NCBI GenBank assembly: GCA_964425315.1
Contig: CAYRNB010000026.1
Coordinates: forward strand, 1 to 39,729
Origin: Rhodoblastus sp964425315
GTDB taxonomy: Bacteria > Pseudomonadota > Alphaproteobacteria > Rhizobiales > Beijerinckiaceae
DNA: 39,729 nucleotides
Reading direction: 5' to 3'
Positions 15,457 through 23,381 of the stretch are shown in pieces. Made by a program: the position numbers and the translations under genes. Each line of letters opens with the position of its first letter. The stretch's first letter is position 1. The notes beneath the pieces were generated by a model. The model was given only the letters and a program-made list of their open reading frames with translations, had not been told where the DNA came from and made no database searches.

Positions 15457-16393
15457 GGTCTTGGGCGGCGAGAAGGGCGCCGGGCGCCAAATGAGCGCCG
15501 CGCAAAAATTCCGCGCCGGAAACCGGGCCGCGCCCCGCCCTTTGCGCTTGAAGAAGGATCAGCGCGCCGGCGCCGCAGGCGATTTTCCCCGCATCATCGA
15601 GAATTTCCCCCGGCTTTCCCGCTCCTTCGGCCAAAGAGGAACGCAGGATTTTCACCCGCTCGTGCCCCTTGCCGAAATCCATTTCGAAAAAGGCGCCGGG
15701 GAAGGGGGAGAGACCGCGAATGAGGTTATGGACCTGTCGCGCCGGCCGGGAAAAATCGATCCGCGCCTCCGCCTTGTCGATCTTTTTCGCGTAGAGCGCG
15801 CCCTCCTTGGCCTGCGGCCGAAACACCAGGCCGCCGCGCTCCAAGGCCGCCAGCGCCCGGCCGATCAGATCGGCGCCGAGCGCCGAAAGCTTGTCATGCG
15901 CCTCGCCGGCGGTCATGTCCGGGGTAATCGCAAGTTTCTCGACCATGGCGACGGGGCCCGTGTCGAGCCCTTCCTCCATCTGCATGACCATGACGCCGGT
16001 TTCGGCGTCGCCTTCCATAATGGCGCGCTGGATCGGCGCGGCGCCGCGCCAGCGCGGCAGAAGCGAGGCGTGGAGGTTGAGGCAACCGTATTTCGGCGCC
16101 TCCAGGACCGTTTTTGGCAGGATCAGGCCGTAGGCGACGACCACCGCCACATCGGCATTGAAAGAACGGAATTCCTCGACCGTCTCCGGATCGCGGAAAT
16201 TTTTGGGCGTCAGCACTTTCAGCCCGTAGCGCTCGGCCTGCGCATGGACGGGCGAGGGTGTCAGCTCCAGCCCGCGCCGCCCGGCGGCTTTCGGCGCACG
16301 GGTATAGACGGCGACGATCTCATGGCCGCGGCCAAAGATTTCGGCCAGCGGCGCCAGCGCGAAATCCGGCGTGCCCATGAAGATGACGCGCAT
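15443..16393 (-). CDS. fmt: Methionyl-tRNA formyltransferase
   Basis: Fmt adds a formyl group from 10-formyl-tetrahydrofolate to initiator Met-tRNA. The 316-residue protein has the N-terminal catalytic lobe starting MRVIFMGTPDFALAPL and the hallmark LNLHASLLPRWRGAAPIQRAI at 105-125, with the conserved Asn106 and His108. GLDTGPV follows, then a C-terminal tRNA-binding domain (VHNLIRGLSPFPGAF). It lies 15 bases after def and overlaps truA. Pairing with deformylase, which removes the same group, is conserved across bacteria. Confidence 0.96.
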   Translation of the reverse strand: MRVIFMGTPDFALAPLAEIFGRGHEIVAVYTRAPKAAGRRGLELTPSPVHAQAERYGLKVLTPKNFRDPETVEEFRSFNADVAVVVAYGLILPKTVLEAPKYGCLNLHASLLPRWRGAAPIQRAIMEGDAETGVMVMQMEEGLDTGPVAMVEKLAITPDMTAGEAHDKLSALGADLIGRALAALERGGLVFRPQAKEGALYAKKIDKAEARIDFSRPARQVHNLIRGLSPFPGAFFEMDFGKGHERVKILRSSLAEGAGKPGEILDDAGKIACGAGALILLQAQRAGRGPVSGAEFLRGAHLAPGALLAAQDHAAL

Positions 16394-16408
16394 CGATTAG
16401 CCCTTGGA

Positions 16409-16966
16409 TCAGCCCTGACGGGCGCGGATTTCCGGGCCGCGCGGCGCGGCGGGGGCGTTCTGGCGCGCCGCCTTTTCGAATTTCTTGATGGCGCGTTCGC
16501 GTTTGAGCCGCGACAAATGATCGATGAACAATTTGCCGTCGAGATGGTCGATCTCATGCTGGAGGCAGGTGGCGAGCAGGCCTTCCACCTCGATCTCGCG
16601 CCGCTCGTTATTGCGGTCGAGATAGCGCACCCGCACTTTCGCCGGCCGGCTCACCTCCTCGTAATATTCCGGGATGGAGAGGCAGCCTTCCTCGTAAACC
16701 GATTCCTCTTCCGATCTTTCGAGTATTTCCGGATCGGCGAAAAACATCGGCGTCTTTTCTTCGTCTTCCTTCTTCGACAGGTCGATGACCAGCACGCGCT
16801 TGGCGACGCCGATCTGGATCGCCGCCAGGCCTATGCCCGGCGCGGCGTACATGGTCTCCAGCATGTCGTCCATCAAAGCGCGCACTTCATCGTCCACCAC
16901 GCCGACATTCTGGCTGACGGCGCGCAGGCGCGGATCGGGCAGGCATAATATGGGGCGGATGGCCAT
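16409..16966 (-). CDS. def: Peptide deformylase
   Basis: The metalloenzyme removes the formyl group from nascent proteins. The 185-residue protein shows all three motifs: GIGLAA (44-49), EGCLS (93-97) and QHEIDH (136-141), with Cys95, His137 and His141 as metal ligands. The C-terminal tail after LSRLKRERAIKKF is Ala/Pro-rich. It is the first gene of def-fmt-truA and is divergent from rmuC with 122 bases between them. Confidence 0.96.
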   Translation of the reverse strand: MAIRPILCLPDPRLRAVSQNVGVVDDEVRALMDDMLETMYAAPGIGLAAIQIGVAKRVLVIDLSKKEDEEKTPMFFADPEILERSEEESVYEEGCLSIPEYYEEVSRPAKVRVRYLDRNNERREIEVEGLLATCLQHEIDHLDGKLFIDHLSRLKRERAIKKFEKAARQNAPAAPRGPEIRARQG

Positions 16967-17006
16967 GAAAACTTCTCTCGACTCCGATCGTTTGACATAG
17001 GGACGC

Positions 17007-17040
17007 GCGGCGCAAGCGTCAAATGAGTTTGCGGCGCAAG
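17007..17040. repeat. Direct repeat in the def-rmuC divergent region
   Basis: GCGGCGCAAG occurs at 17007-17016 and again at 17031-17040, 24 bases apart in register. A TTTGAC / GTCAAA pair (16991-16996 and 17018-17023) flanks the first copy. The layout resembles an operator pair, but no regulator is identified. Confidence 0.4.
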
Positions 17041-17088
17041 GCTTTTTATGTTCTTTATTTGTTCAAGGCAATTTGATTCGCCAGACCC

Positions 17089-18201
17089 ATGATCGAAAAT
17101 TTTTCTTTGCAAAACCTCGCCGATCCGGCCGTGATTCTGGCCGCCGCCGCCGTCTTGGCTTTGATTCTGGCGGCGGTCGGCTTCGGTCTCGGCCGGGCGC
17201 GGCGCCGGTCCGAGACGGAGGCGCAATTCAGCGAACTCGCCCGCGCCCACGCCGAAATGACCGGACGGCTACAGACGCTCGCCGAAATCCTCGGAGGTCG
17301 GCAGGCGGATTTCGCCCGCGCCGTGACGGAAAAGCTCGATTCCTCTTCGCATCGGGTCAATGAACGGCTGGAAAAATCCAGCCACGCCACTTTGGAAAAT
17401 CTCGGCGCGCTCAACGAGAGGCTGGCGCTGATCGACGCGGCGCAGGCGCGGCTCGCCGGCCTGACCCAGGAAGTTCTGGGCTTAAAGGAAATTCTCGCCA
17501 ACAAGCAGGCGCGCGGCGCCTTTGGCCAGGGGCGGATGGAGGCGATCATCCGCGACGCCCTGCCCGCCAGCGCTTTTACGTTCCAGCACACGCTCTCGAC
17601 CGGAGCGCGGCCCGACTGCGCGCTGAAGCTGCCGGGCGACGACAAGATTCTGGCGGTGGACGCCAAATTCCCGCTCGAAGCCTTTTCGGCGCTGAAGGAG
17701 GCGGCGGACCCGGCGGCGAAAAAGGCGGCGCAGGCGCGGGTGCGCGCCGATGTCGCCAAACATGTCAAGGATATAGCCGAGCGCTATCTCCTGCCGGGCG
17801 AGACCCAGGATGTCGCCATTCTCTTCGTCCCGTCGGAATCGCTTTTCGCCGAACTGCACGAACATTTCGACGATGTGATCCAGAAGGCGCATCGCGCCCG
17901 CGTGCTGATCGTCTCGCCCTCGCTGCTGATCATGGCGGTCCAAGTGCTGCAGGCCCTGGTGCGCGACGCTCTGGTGCGCGATCAGGCCCATGTCATCCAG
18001 GCCGAGACGCGCAAACTGGTCGATGATGTTTCTCGGCTGCGGCAAAGGGCGCAAAAGCTCGAATCCCATTTCCGCCAGACGCAGGAGGATGTCGCCGGCA
18101 TTCTGACTTCGACGGAAAAGATCGCCCGCACGGGCGAAAGGATCGACCGCATTGATTTCGCGGAAGGCTCAGGCCCGGGATTTTACGAGGCGGCGCAATA
18201 G
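17089..18201 (+). CDS. rmuC: DNA recombination protein RmuC
   Basis: RmuC proteins carry a PD-(D/E)XK-like nuclease fold and limit recombination at inverted repeats. The 370-residue protein has an N-terminal membrane segment (about 14-31), a coiled-coil stretch with repeated NERLE/LNERLAL elements, then the core domain (ARGAFGQGRMEAIIRDALP, DAKFPLEAFSAL, DVAILFVPSESLFAEL, VLIVSPSLLIMAVQVL). A Glu/Arg-rich helical C-terminus follows. Length and order match the family. Its stop is four bases from the convergent recR stop. Confidence 0.92.
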   Translation: MIENFSLQNLADPAVILAAAAVLALILAAVGFGLGRARRRSETEAQFSELARAHAEMTGRLQTLAEILGGRQADFARAVTEKLDSSSHRVNERLEKSSHATLENLGALNERLALIDAAQARLAGLTQEVLGLKEILANKQARGAFGQGRMEAIIRDALPASAFTFQHTLSTGARPDCALKLPGDDKILAVDAKFPLEAFSALKEAADPAAKKAAQARVRADVAKHVKDIAERYLLPGETQDVAILFVPSESLFAELHEHFDDVIQKAHRARVLIVSPSLLIMAVQVLQALVRDALVRDQAHVIQAETRKLVDDVSRLRQRAQKLESHFRQTQEDVAGILTSTEKIARTGERIDRIDFAEGSGPGFYEAAQ

Positions 18202-18205
18202 AGCG

Positions 18206-18811
18206 TTACAAGTTGGTCCGGCTGCGCAAGGCCGCGGCCAATGTGCCCTCGTCGAGATAATCCAATTCGCCGCCGACCGGGACGCCATGGGCGAGGCGGC
18301 TGCATTTGACGTCATAGGGGCTGAGAAGCTCGGCGACGTAATGCGCCGTGGTCTGGCCGTCCACCGTGGCGTTGACCGCGAGAATGACCTCCTTCACCCC
18401 GCCTTCGGCGACGCGCGCGACCAGTTGGGCGATGTTGAGGTCGTCAGGGCCGATCCCGTCGAGCGGCGAGAGCGCGCCGCCGAGCACGTGATATCTGGCG
18501 TTGAGCACGCCGGCGCGCTCCAAGGCCCAGAGATCGCCGACCGTCTCCACCACGACGATTGTTTCGCCGTCGCGGCGGGGATCGGCGCAGATGGCGCAGG
18601 GGTCGCTGACGTCGATATTGCCGCAGACGGAACAGGTGACGATTTTGTCATGCGCGGCCTGTAAGGCGCCGGCGAGCGGCGCCAGAAGCTCCTCCCGCTT
18701 GCGGATGAGATGCAGAGCGGCGCGTCGGGCCGAGCGTGGCCCGAGACCGGGCAGACGGGCGAGCAACTGGATCAGCCGTTCGATTTCCGGTCCGGCTACG
18801 CGCTCGGTCAT
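18206..18811 (-). CDS. recR: Recombination mediator protein RecR
   Basis: RecR forms a DNA-encircling ring that works with RecF/RecO to load RecA. The 201-residue protein has a helix-hairpin-helix (LARLPGLGPRSARRAALHL at 18-36), a four-cysteine zinc site (Cys60, 63, 72, 75) and a Toprim domain from TIVVVE to about residue 180. ATG 18811 is chosen as the family start (MTERVAGPEIERLI); a frame extension to 18823 adds four residues only. It follows ybaB in the common dnaX-ybaB-recR order. Confidence 0.96.
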   Translation of the reverse strand: MTERVAGPEIERLIQLLARLPGLGPRSARRAALHLIRKREELLAPLAGALQAAHDKIVTCSVCGNIDVSDPCAICADPRRDGETIVVVETVGDLWALERAGVLNARYHVLGGALSPLDGIGPDDLNIAQLVARVAEGGVKEVILAVNATVDGQTTAHYVAELLSPYDVKCSRLAHGVPVGGELDYLDEGTLAAALRSRTNL

Positions 18812-18912
18812 GACACAAACCAAATTAAACGCGCCCGAAGGGCGCTAGGAGCGAATGCGACGCCGAGCTGACGCGGGGGGCGCCCTTATCGCGGACGCGA
18901 TAAGGGCAGATA

Positions 18913-19233
18913 TTAAAAAGGCAGTTTCATGCCGGGCGGCAGTTCGAGGCCCTCCGTCATGCTTTTCATCTTCTCTTCCAGCAGGCTTTCGGCCTTGCGG
19001 CGCGCGTCGGCATGGGCGGCGACGATGAGGTCTTCCAGAATTTCCTTTTCCTCCGCCTTGATCAGCGAAGGATCGAGGACGAGGCCCTGCAGCGCGCCCT
19101 TTGCGGTCATGGTCACCTTGACCATGCCGCCGCCTGAAAAGCCCTCGACCGTGAGATTGTCGAGCTCCGCCTGCATTTCCGCCATTTTGGCCTGCATGGC
19201 GCCGGCCTTCTTCATCAAGCCCATGATATCCAT
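18913..19233 (-). CDS. Nucleoid-associated protein, YbaB/EbfC family
   Basis: The 106-residue protein is a YbaB/EbfC-type DNA-binding protein: MGLMKKAGAMQAKMAEMQAEL forms the N-terminal helix, followed by GGGMVKVTMTAKGALQGLVLDPSL and a C-terminal helix with LIVAAHADARRKAE. Members bind DNA as dimers. Its ATG overlaps the dnaX stop as TAATG, so it is translationally coupled. The order dnaX-ybaB-recR is widely conserved. Confidence 0.94.
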   Translation of the reverse strand: MDIMGLMKKAGAMQAKMAEMQAELDNLTVEGFSGGGMVKVTMTAKGALQGLVLDPSLIKAEEKEILEDLIVAAHADARRKAESLLEEKMKSMTEGLELPPGMKLPF

Positions 19234-21089
19234 TACAAATCCTCGTCGAGTTCTTCGATATAGGCGATATCCTCCGTCTCGGCGCTGGCGCTTTCGGGCA
19301 GAGACGTCGGCTCTTCCGCTTCGCGCCCGCGCACCGCGACGATGACGGCGCCGGGAAATTGCTCCAGCGCGGCGCGCACCAAAGGATCGGCCTGGACGCC
19401 GATCCGGCGCTCATTTTCCTTCGCCTCCGCTTGTTCGGCGAGCGTCGGCGCGCCGGGCGACGAGGAAAGAGCCACCATCCAGCGCTGGCCGGTCCATTCC
19501 TGCAATTTGCGCGAAAGCTGCGCCGGCAGGTCCGGCGCGGCGCCGGGCGCGAGAGAAAATTCCAAAACGCCCTGTTCGAGGCGCACCAGGCGGACGTCGC
19601 GCTCCAGCGCCGTCTTCATCCTGATGTCGCGCCTGCTTCCCGCGAGCGCCGCGAGCTCCGCCAGGGAAGAAAGGGCGACGGTAGGCGAGGTCTGCGGCGC
19701 GGCGGCGGGCGCGGCCTGAGGCTTGGGCGCGACGGCGGCTTGCGCGACGGCGCGCGGCGGGGCGAAAGCGGCGGGGCCGGCTCCGGAAGGCGCGCCGCCC
19801 GCCGCCGGGCTCGACGGCGGGAGCGCGGCTTCCCCCGTTGCCGTCAGGCGCTTCAGAGCCTCTTCCGGCGACGGCAGGTCGGCGGCATAGGCGAGGCGCA
19901 CCAGGACCATTTCGGCGGCGGCGAGTGGGCGCGGCGAATCCCTGACCTCGTCGATGCCCTTGAGGAGGATTTGCCAGGCGCGCGACAGAACCGACATGGC
20001 GAGATTTTGCGCGAAAGCGGCGCCGCGCTCGCGTTCGACCTCGGTGGCGGAAGGGTCGGCAAGGTCGGGCGCGACCTTGATCTTGGTGACGAAATGCACG
20101 AATTCGGCCAGTTCGATCAGGACCTGGCTTGGATCGGCGCCGCTGTCATATTGCGCCTTGAGCAGGGCCAGGGCGCCGGCGACTTCGCCTTTCATCAGGG
20201 ATTCGAAAAGGTCAATGATGCGGCTGCGGTCGGCGAGGCCCAGCATGCGCCGCAAGTCGTCGGTTTGAATCGGCGCGCCCGCCCCATGCGCAATGGCCTG
20301 ATCGAGCAAAGAGAGCGCGTCGCGCACCGAGCCTTCGGAGGCGCGGGCGATCAGAGTCAGGGCCTCGTGGCCGATCTCGACCTTCTCCTTGTCGCAAATG
20401 TCGCCGAGATGCCGCACCATAGGCTCGATCTCGATGCGGCGCAGATCGAAGCGCAGGCAGCGCGAGCGCACGGTGACCGGCACTTTCTCGATCTCCGTGG
20501 TCGCAAAGATGAATTTTACATGTTCCGGCGGTTCTTCCAGCGTCTTCAATAGGCCGTTGAAGGCGGGCTTCGACAGCATGTGCACTTCGTCGATAATATA
20601 GACTTTTACGCGCGCCATGACCGGCTTGTAGCGAGCGCTGTCGATAATCTCGCGGATGTCGTCTATGCCGGTATGGGAGGCCGCGTCCATTTCGATCACG
20701 TCGACATGGCGCGATTCCATGATCGCCTGGCAGTGCAGGCCGATCTCGTCCATGTGGAGGGTCGGTTTGTCGATTGCCGCGCGCCCGTCGCGGGCCGGAA
20801 TCTCGTAATTGAAGGCGCGGGCGAGAATGCGCGCCGTCGTGGTTTTTCCCACGCCACGCACGCCAGTCAGCATATAGGCCTGATGGATGCGGCCGATCTC
20901 GAAAGCGTTGGAGAGCGTGCGCACCATCGGCTCCTGGCCGATGAGGTCCTCGAAGCGCGACGGGCGGTATTTACGCGCCAGCACGCGATAGGCGGCGGTC
21001 GCCTGCGGTTGCGGCGCTTCGGGAAAGAGGCCTCCGCCAGGCAGCGGCGCCTCGTCTGTCGGGTTCTGCCGCGCGGAATCGTCGATCAT
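19233..21089 (-). CDS. dnaX: DNA polymerase III subunit gamma/tau
   Basis: DnaX is the clamp-loader ATPase. The 618-residue protein carries ARKYRPSRFEDLIGQ at 38-52, Walker A GVRGVGKT at 76-83, Walker B with YIIDEVHMLSKPAFN and the sensor TTEIEKVPVTVRSRC. Domain III and a long Pro/Ala-rich linker (about 430-480) follow, then a tau-type C-terminus. The four zinc-binding cysteines usually found between Walker A and B are absent; only Cys120 remains, replaced by a longer insert, as is common in this order. ATG 21089 is preferred; the frame is open to 21131. No programmed frameshift slippery A/T run is evident. Confidence 0.95.
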   Translation of the reverse strand: MIDDSARQNPTDEAPLPGGGLFPEAPQPQATAAYRVLARKYRPSRFEDLIGQEPMVRTLSNAFEIGRIHQAYMLTGVRGVGKTTTARILARAFNYEIPARDGRAAIDKPTLHMDEIGLHCQAIMESRHVDVIEMDAASHTGIDDIREIIDSARYKPVMARVKVYIIDEVHMLSKPAFNGLLKTLEEPPEHVKFIFATTEIEKVPVTVRSRCLRFDLRRIEIEPMVRHLGDICDKEKVEIGHEALTLIARASEGSVRDALSLLDQAIAHGAGAPIQTDDLRRMLGLADRSRIIDLFESLMKGEVAGALALLKAQYDSGADPSQVLIELAEFVHFVTKIKVAPDLADPSATEVERERGAAFAQNLAMSVLSRAWQILLKGIDEVRDSPRPLAAAEMVLVRLAYAADLPSPEEALKRLTATGEAALPPSSPAAGGAPSGAGPAAFAPPRAVAQAAVAPKPQAAPAAAPQTSPTVALSSLAELAALAGSRRDIRMKTALERDVRLVRLEQGVLEFSLAPGAAPDLPAQLSRKLQEWTGQRWMVALSSSPGAPTLAEQAEAKENERRIGVQADPLVRAALEQFPGAVIVAVRGREAEEPTSLPESASAETEDIAYIEELDEDL

Positions 21090-21145
21090 CGAACCGCCGA
21101 GGAAAGGCGCCAGCGGTCGTCGGGCGCGCACAATGATAAAAGAGT

Positions 21146-21239
21146 GGGAGGTTGGACAGAGACCCGCCCGGTCTCGTTAGGGCTGCTTCCTTCCGGACCT
21201 GACCCGGTTGGCGAGTGGAACGTCCACCGCCAACCTCCC
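21146..21239 (-). ncRNA. ffs: Signal recognition particle 4.5S RNA
   Basis: The minus strand carries the invariant SRP RNA core GGTCAGGTCCGGAAGGAAGC followed by AGCCCTAA, flanked by long complementary arms. The 5' GGGAGGTTGG (21239-21230) pairs with 3' CCAACCTCCC (21155-21146), giving a 94-base hairpin of the small bacterial type without an Alu domain. A short T-run (CTCTTTT) follows. Upstream, TTGCGC (21274-21269) and CAAATA (21251-21246) at 17 bases spacing would start transcription at 21239; the -10 is weak. It sits 56 bases before dnaX, a common arrangement in alphaproteobacteria. The RNA pairs with Ffh to target membrane proteins. Confidence 0.96.
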
Positions 21240-21345
21240 GCCGCCTATTTGGACCATCGCCGCCGATTGCGCAAGGGGGCGCCCCCCGCTACTCTCGCGC
21301 CATGGCCGCGGCGCGCCTGGAAAACGAGGTTTTGAGGGAGATTTG

Positions 21346-21765
21346 ATGGATTTTCGCCTCGATTCCCGTCTCGCCGCCGATACTTTCGTCGTCGGCGACC
21401 TTGGCCTTTGCCGCGCGCTTCTGATGAACGACAGCCGCTTTCCCTGGCTCATTCTGGTTCCCCGCCGCGACTCTTTGAGTGAAATCCACGATCTCGCCGC
21501 GCCAGAACGGGCCATTCTGGTCGAGGAGGCGGCAATGGCGGGCGAAAGCTTGAAAAGCCTGACCGGCGCGAAAAAGATCAATGTCGCCGCCTTGGGCAAT
21601 GTCGTGCCCCAACTCCATGTCCATGTCGTCGCGCGCTTCGAGGACGATCCCGCCTGGCCCGGACCGGTCTGGGGAAGCGGCGCCGCCGTCGCCTATGAGC
21701 CGCAAGCCGCGGCGCGGCTCATCGCCGATTTGCGCCGGGCCTTGAGCTTAAACGGAGGCGATTGA
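21346..21765 (+). CDS. HIT-domain protein
   Basis: The 139-residue protein belongs to the histidine-triad hydrolase/transferase superfamily: LMNDSRFPWLILVPRR at about 27-41, INVAALGNVVPQLHVHVVARF at 79-99. Only two of the three motif histidines are present (His91, His93; the third position is Val95), a variant seen in several bacterial HIT proteins. Substrates are usually nucleoside monophosphate derivatives; the exact one is unknown. GGGAG precedes ATG 21346. Its stop overlaps the nudC start as TGATG, so the two are coupled, which suggests related nucleotide clean-up. Confidence 0.85.
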   Translation: MDFRLDSRLAADTFVVGDLGLCRALLMNDSRFPWLILVPRRDSLSEIHDLAAPERAILVEEAAMAGESLKSLTGAKKINVAALGNVVPQLHVHVVARFEDDPAWPGPVWGSGAAVAYEPQAAARLIADLRRALSLNGGD

Positions 21766-22718
21766 TGCCGGCTTTCGACATAGGTTTCGCCGGCAATCGA
21801 CTCGACCGCCTGCCCAATGCGCGCGAAGATGCTGCCAAAGTCGCGGAACTGGCGGGCGACGTCCAGGCCCGCGCCGTGGTCTTCGTCCAGGACATGCCGG
21901 TCCTGCATCTTGCCAGCGACAGGCTCGAAGCCCTGCATCCGCTGGAGCAAGCGCGGAAATTCGCGCCGCCGGCGGCGGAGGTCCTGCTCGGGCGCGACGG
22001 CGCCGGCCCTATATTCGCCCTGCTCCTGCCCGACGAAGCCGCGCGGCTGGAAAACCCCGATCCGGCCGAGCAGGGCCGCCTGGTCGTTCCGGACCGTTCA
22101 GACTTGCAAATCCGCGACCTGCGCGCCGTGGCGGCCAAAACCCTGGTCGGCAGGGAAGATTTGGCGATCCTCGCCCAGGCCAAGGCCATCTTGCATTTTC
22201 ATGCGACGCACGCCCATTGCGCCCGCTGCGGCGCGCCGACGAAAAGCGCCCACGCCGGCTGGCGGCGCGATTGCTCCGCTTGCGGCGCCTTGCATTTTCC
22301 CCGCACCGATCCGGTGGCGATCATGCTGGTGGTCGACGGCGATTCCTGCTTGCTCGGCCGGCAGCGGCATTTTCCGGAAAAAATGTATTCCTGCCTCGCC
22401 GGCTATGTCGAAGCCGGCGAAACCCTGGAAGAGGCGGTTCGGCGCGAAGTGCTGGAAGAGGCGGGGATCGAGGTCGGCGCGGTTACCTATCTCGCCTCGC
22501 AGCCATGGCCCTTTCCCTCGACCCTCATGCTCGGCTGCATGGCTCAGGCTTTTTCACGCGGCATCGTGATGGATGCTGTCGAGCTTGAGGATTGCCGCTG
22601 GTTCAGCCGCGCCGAGGCGCGCGCCATGATCGAGGGCGCGCACCGGCAAGGGTTTTTCGCTCCGTCCCAATTCGCCATCGCCCGCACTCTGCTGGAGTTT
22701 TGGCTGGAAGGCGCGTGA
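21765..22718 (+). CDS. nudC: NAD(+) diphosphatase (NADH pyrophosphatase, Nudix)
   Basis: NudC cleaves NAD(H) to NMN(H) and AMP and can remove NAD caps from RNA. The 317-residue protein has an N-terminal domain, a four-cysteine zinc ribbon (HCARCG then RRDCSACG, about residues 152-175), the Nudix box GYVEAGETLEEAVRREVLEEAG and the NudC-specific SQPWPFPS sequence downstream. ATG 21765 overlaps the stop of the HIT gene, with GGAGG nine bases upstream. A TTG one codon earlier is possible but unlikely. Confidence 0.94.
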   Translation: MPAFDIGFAGNRLDRLPNAREDAAKVAELAGDVQARAVVFVQDMPVLHLASDRLEALHPLEQARKFAPPAAEVLLGRDGAGPIFALLLPDEAARLENPDPAEQGRLVVPDRSDLQIRDLRAVAAKTLVGREDLAILAQAKAILHFHATHAHCARCGAPTKSAHAGWRRDCSACGALHFPRTDPVAIMLVVDGDSCLLGRQRHFPEKMYSCLAGYVEAGETLEEAVRREVLEEAGIEVGAVTYLASQPWPFPSTLMLGCMAQAFSRGIVMDAVELEDCRWFSRAEARAMIEGAHRQGFFAPSQFAIARTLLEFWLEGA

Positions 22719-22721
22719 GGC

Positions 22722-23381
22722 TCAGTCGATCCGTCGCGCGCGCAAAAGGCCGCGAAGGGAATTGCCGAGAAAGAAACCGCCGCGCAGATCGCCCAGACGC
22801 AAAATCCCTTCCTTCGCCTCGCCCCGCGCGAGAAGATCGGCGCGGAAAACACCGGGGAGCAGGCCGCAAGATAAGGACGGCGTCAGCATCAGCCCCTTTT
22901 TTTCGACGAAAATATTGGTCCGGGCGCCTTCGCAGATTTCGTCGCGCTCGTTGAGAAACAGGACTTCATCGGCCTGGCTTTCCGCCTGGGCCCGCGCCAG
23001 CGCCACTTCATAGAGGGCGCGGCGCGTGGTCTTGTGGCGCAGGAGCGGGTCGCGCGAGTCGAAACGCGGCGCGGCAATAGCGACGCGCCAGATTTTTTCC
23101 TTGTCGTCGTAAGCATAGGGCGCTGCCGAAGTCAGAAAAGAGCCGTCGCGGCGCAATTCCAGGCGCACGCGCAATTGTTTCGCCGCCGCTCCAGTGCGGG
23201 CGCGCGCCAGCGCCGCCTCAAAATTTTCGCGCGAAAAGGCGAAGCCGAGTTCTTTGGCCGAATGCGCAAGCCGCGCCTCATGGCCGGCGAGGAGCCAGTA
23301 GCCCGCCTCGCGCGTCCATAAAAGCGTCTCGATCAGGCCGAAATCGGCTCGCCCGTCAGAAACCGCGCTTTCAGCAGACAT
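22722..23381 (-). CDS. pabC: Class IV aminotransferase, probable 4-amino-4-deoxychorismate lyase
   Basis: The PLP enzyme would release pyruvate from aminodeoxychorismate to give 4-aminobenzoate for folate. The 219-residue protein begins DFGLIETLLW near residue 13, has the PLP lysine in LLRHKTTRR (Lys117), and the cofactor-phosphate region DEICEGARTNIFVEK, LTPSLSCGLLPGVFR. It overlaps pabB by 49 bases, an unusually long overlap that resembles a separated form of the pabB-pabC fusion seen in other bacteria. The class also includes branched-chain and D-amino-acid aminotransferases; the pabB neighbour decides the call. Confidence 0.86.
   Translation of the reverse strand: MSAESAVSDGRADFGLIETLLWTREAGYWLLAGHEARLAHSAKELGFAFSRENFEAALARARTGAAAKQLRVRLELRRDGSFLTSAAPYAYDDKEKIWRVAIAAPRFDSRDPLLRHKTTRRALYEVALARAQAESQADEVLFLNERDEICEGARTNIFVEKKGLMLTPSLSCGLLPGVFRADLLARGEAKEGILRLGDLRGGFFLGNSLRGLLRARRID

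Noticed and set aside
21276..21288. GC-only palindrome between ffs and the HIT gene as a terminator
   Set aside because: No T-run and no obvious transcript ends there; such palindromes are frequent in this GC-rich DNA.
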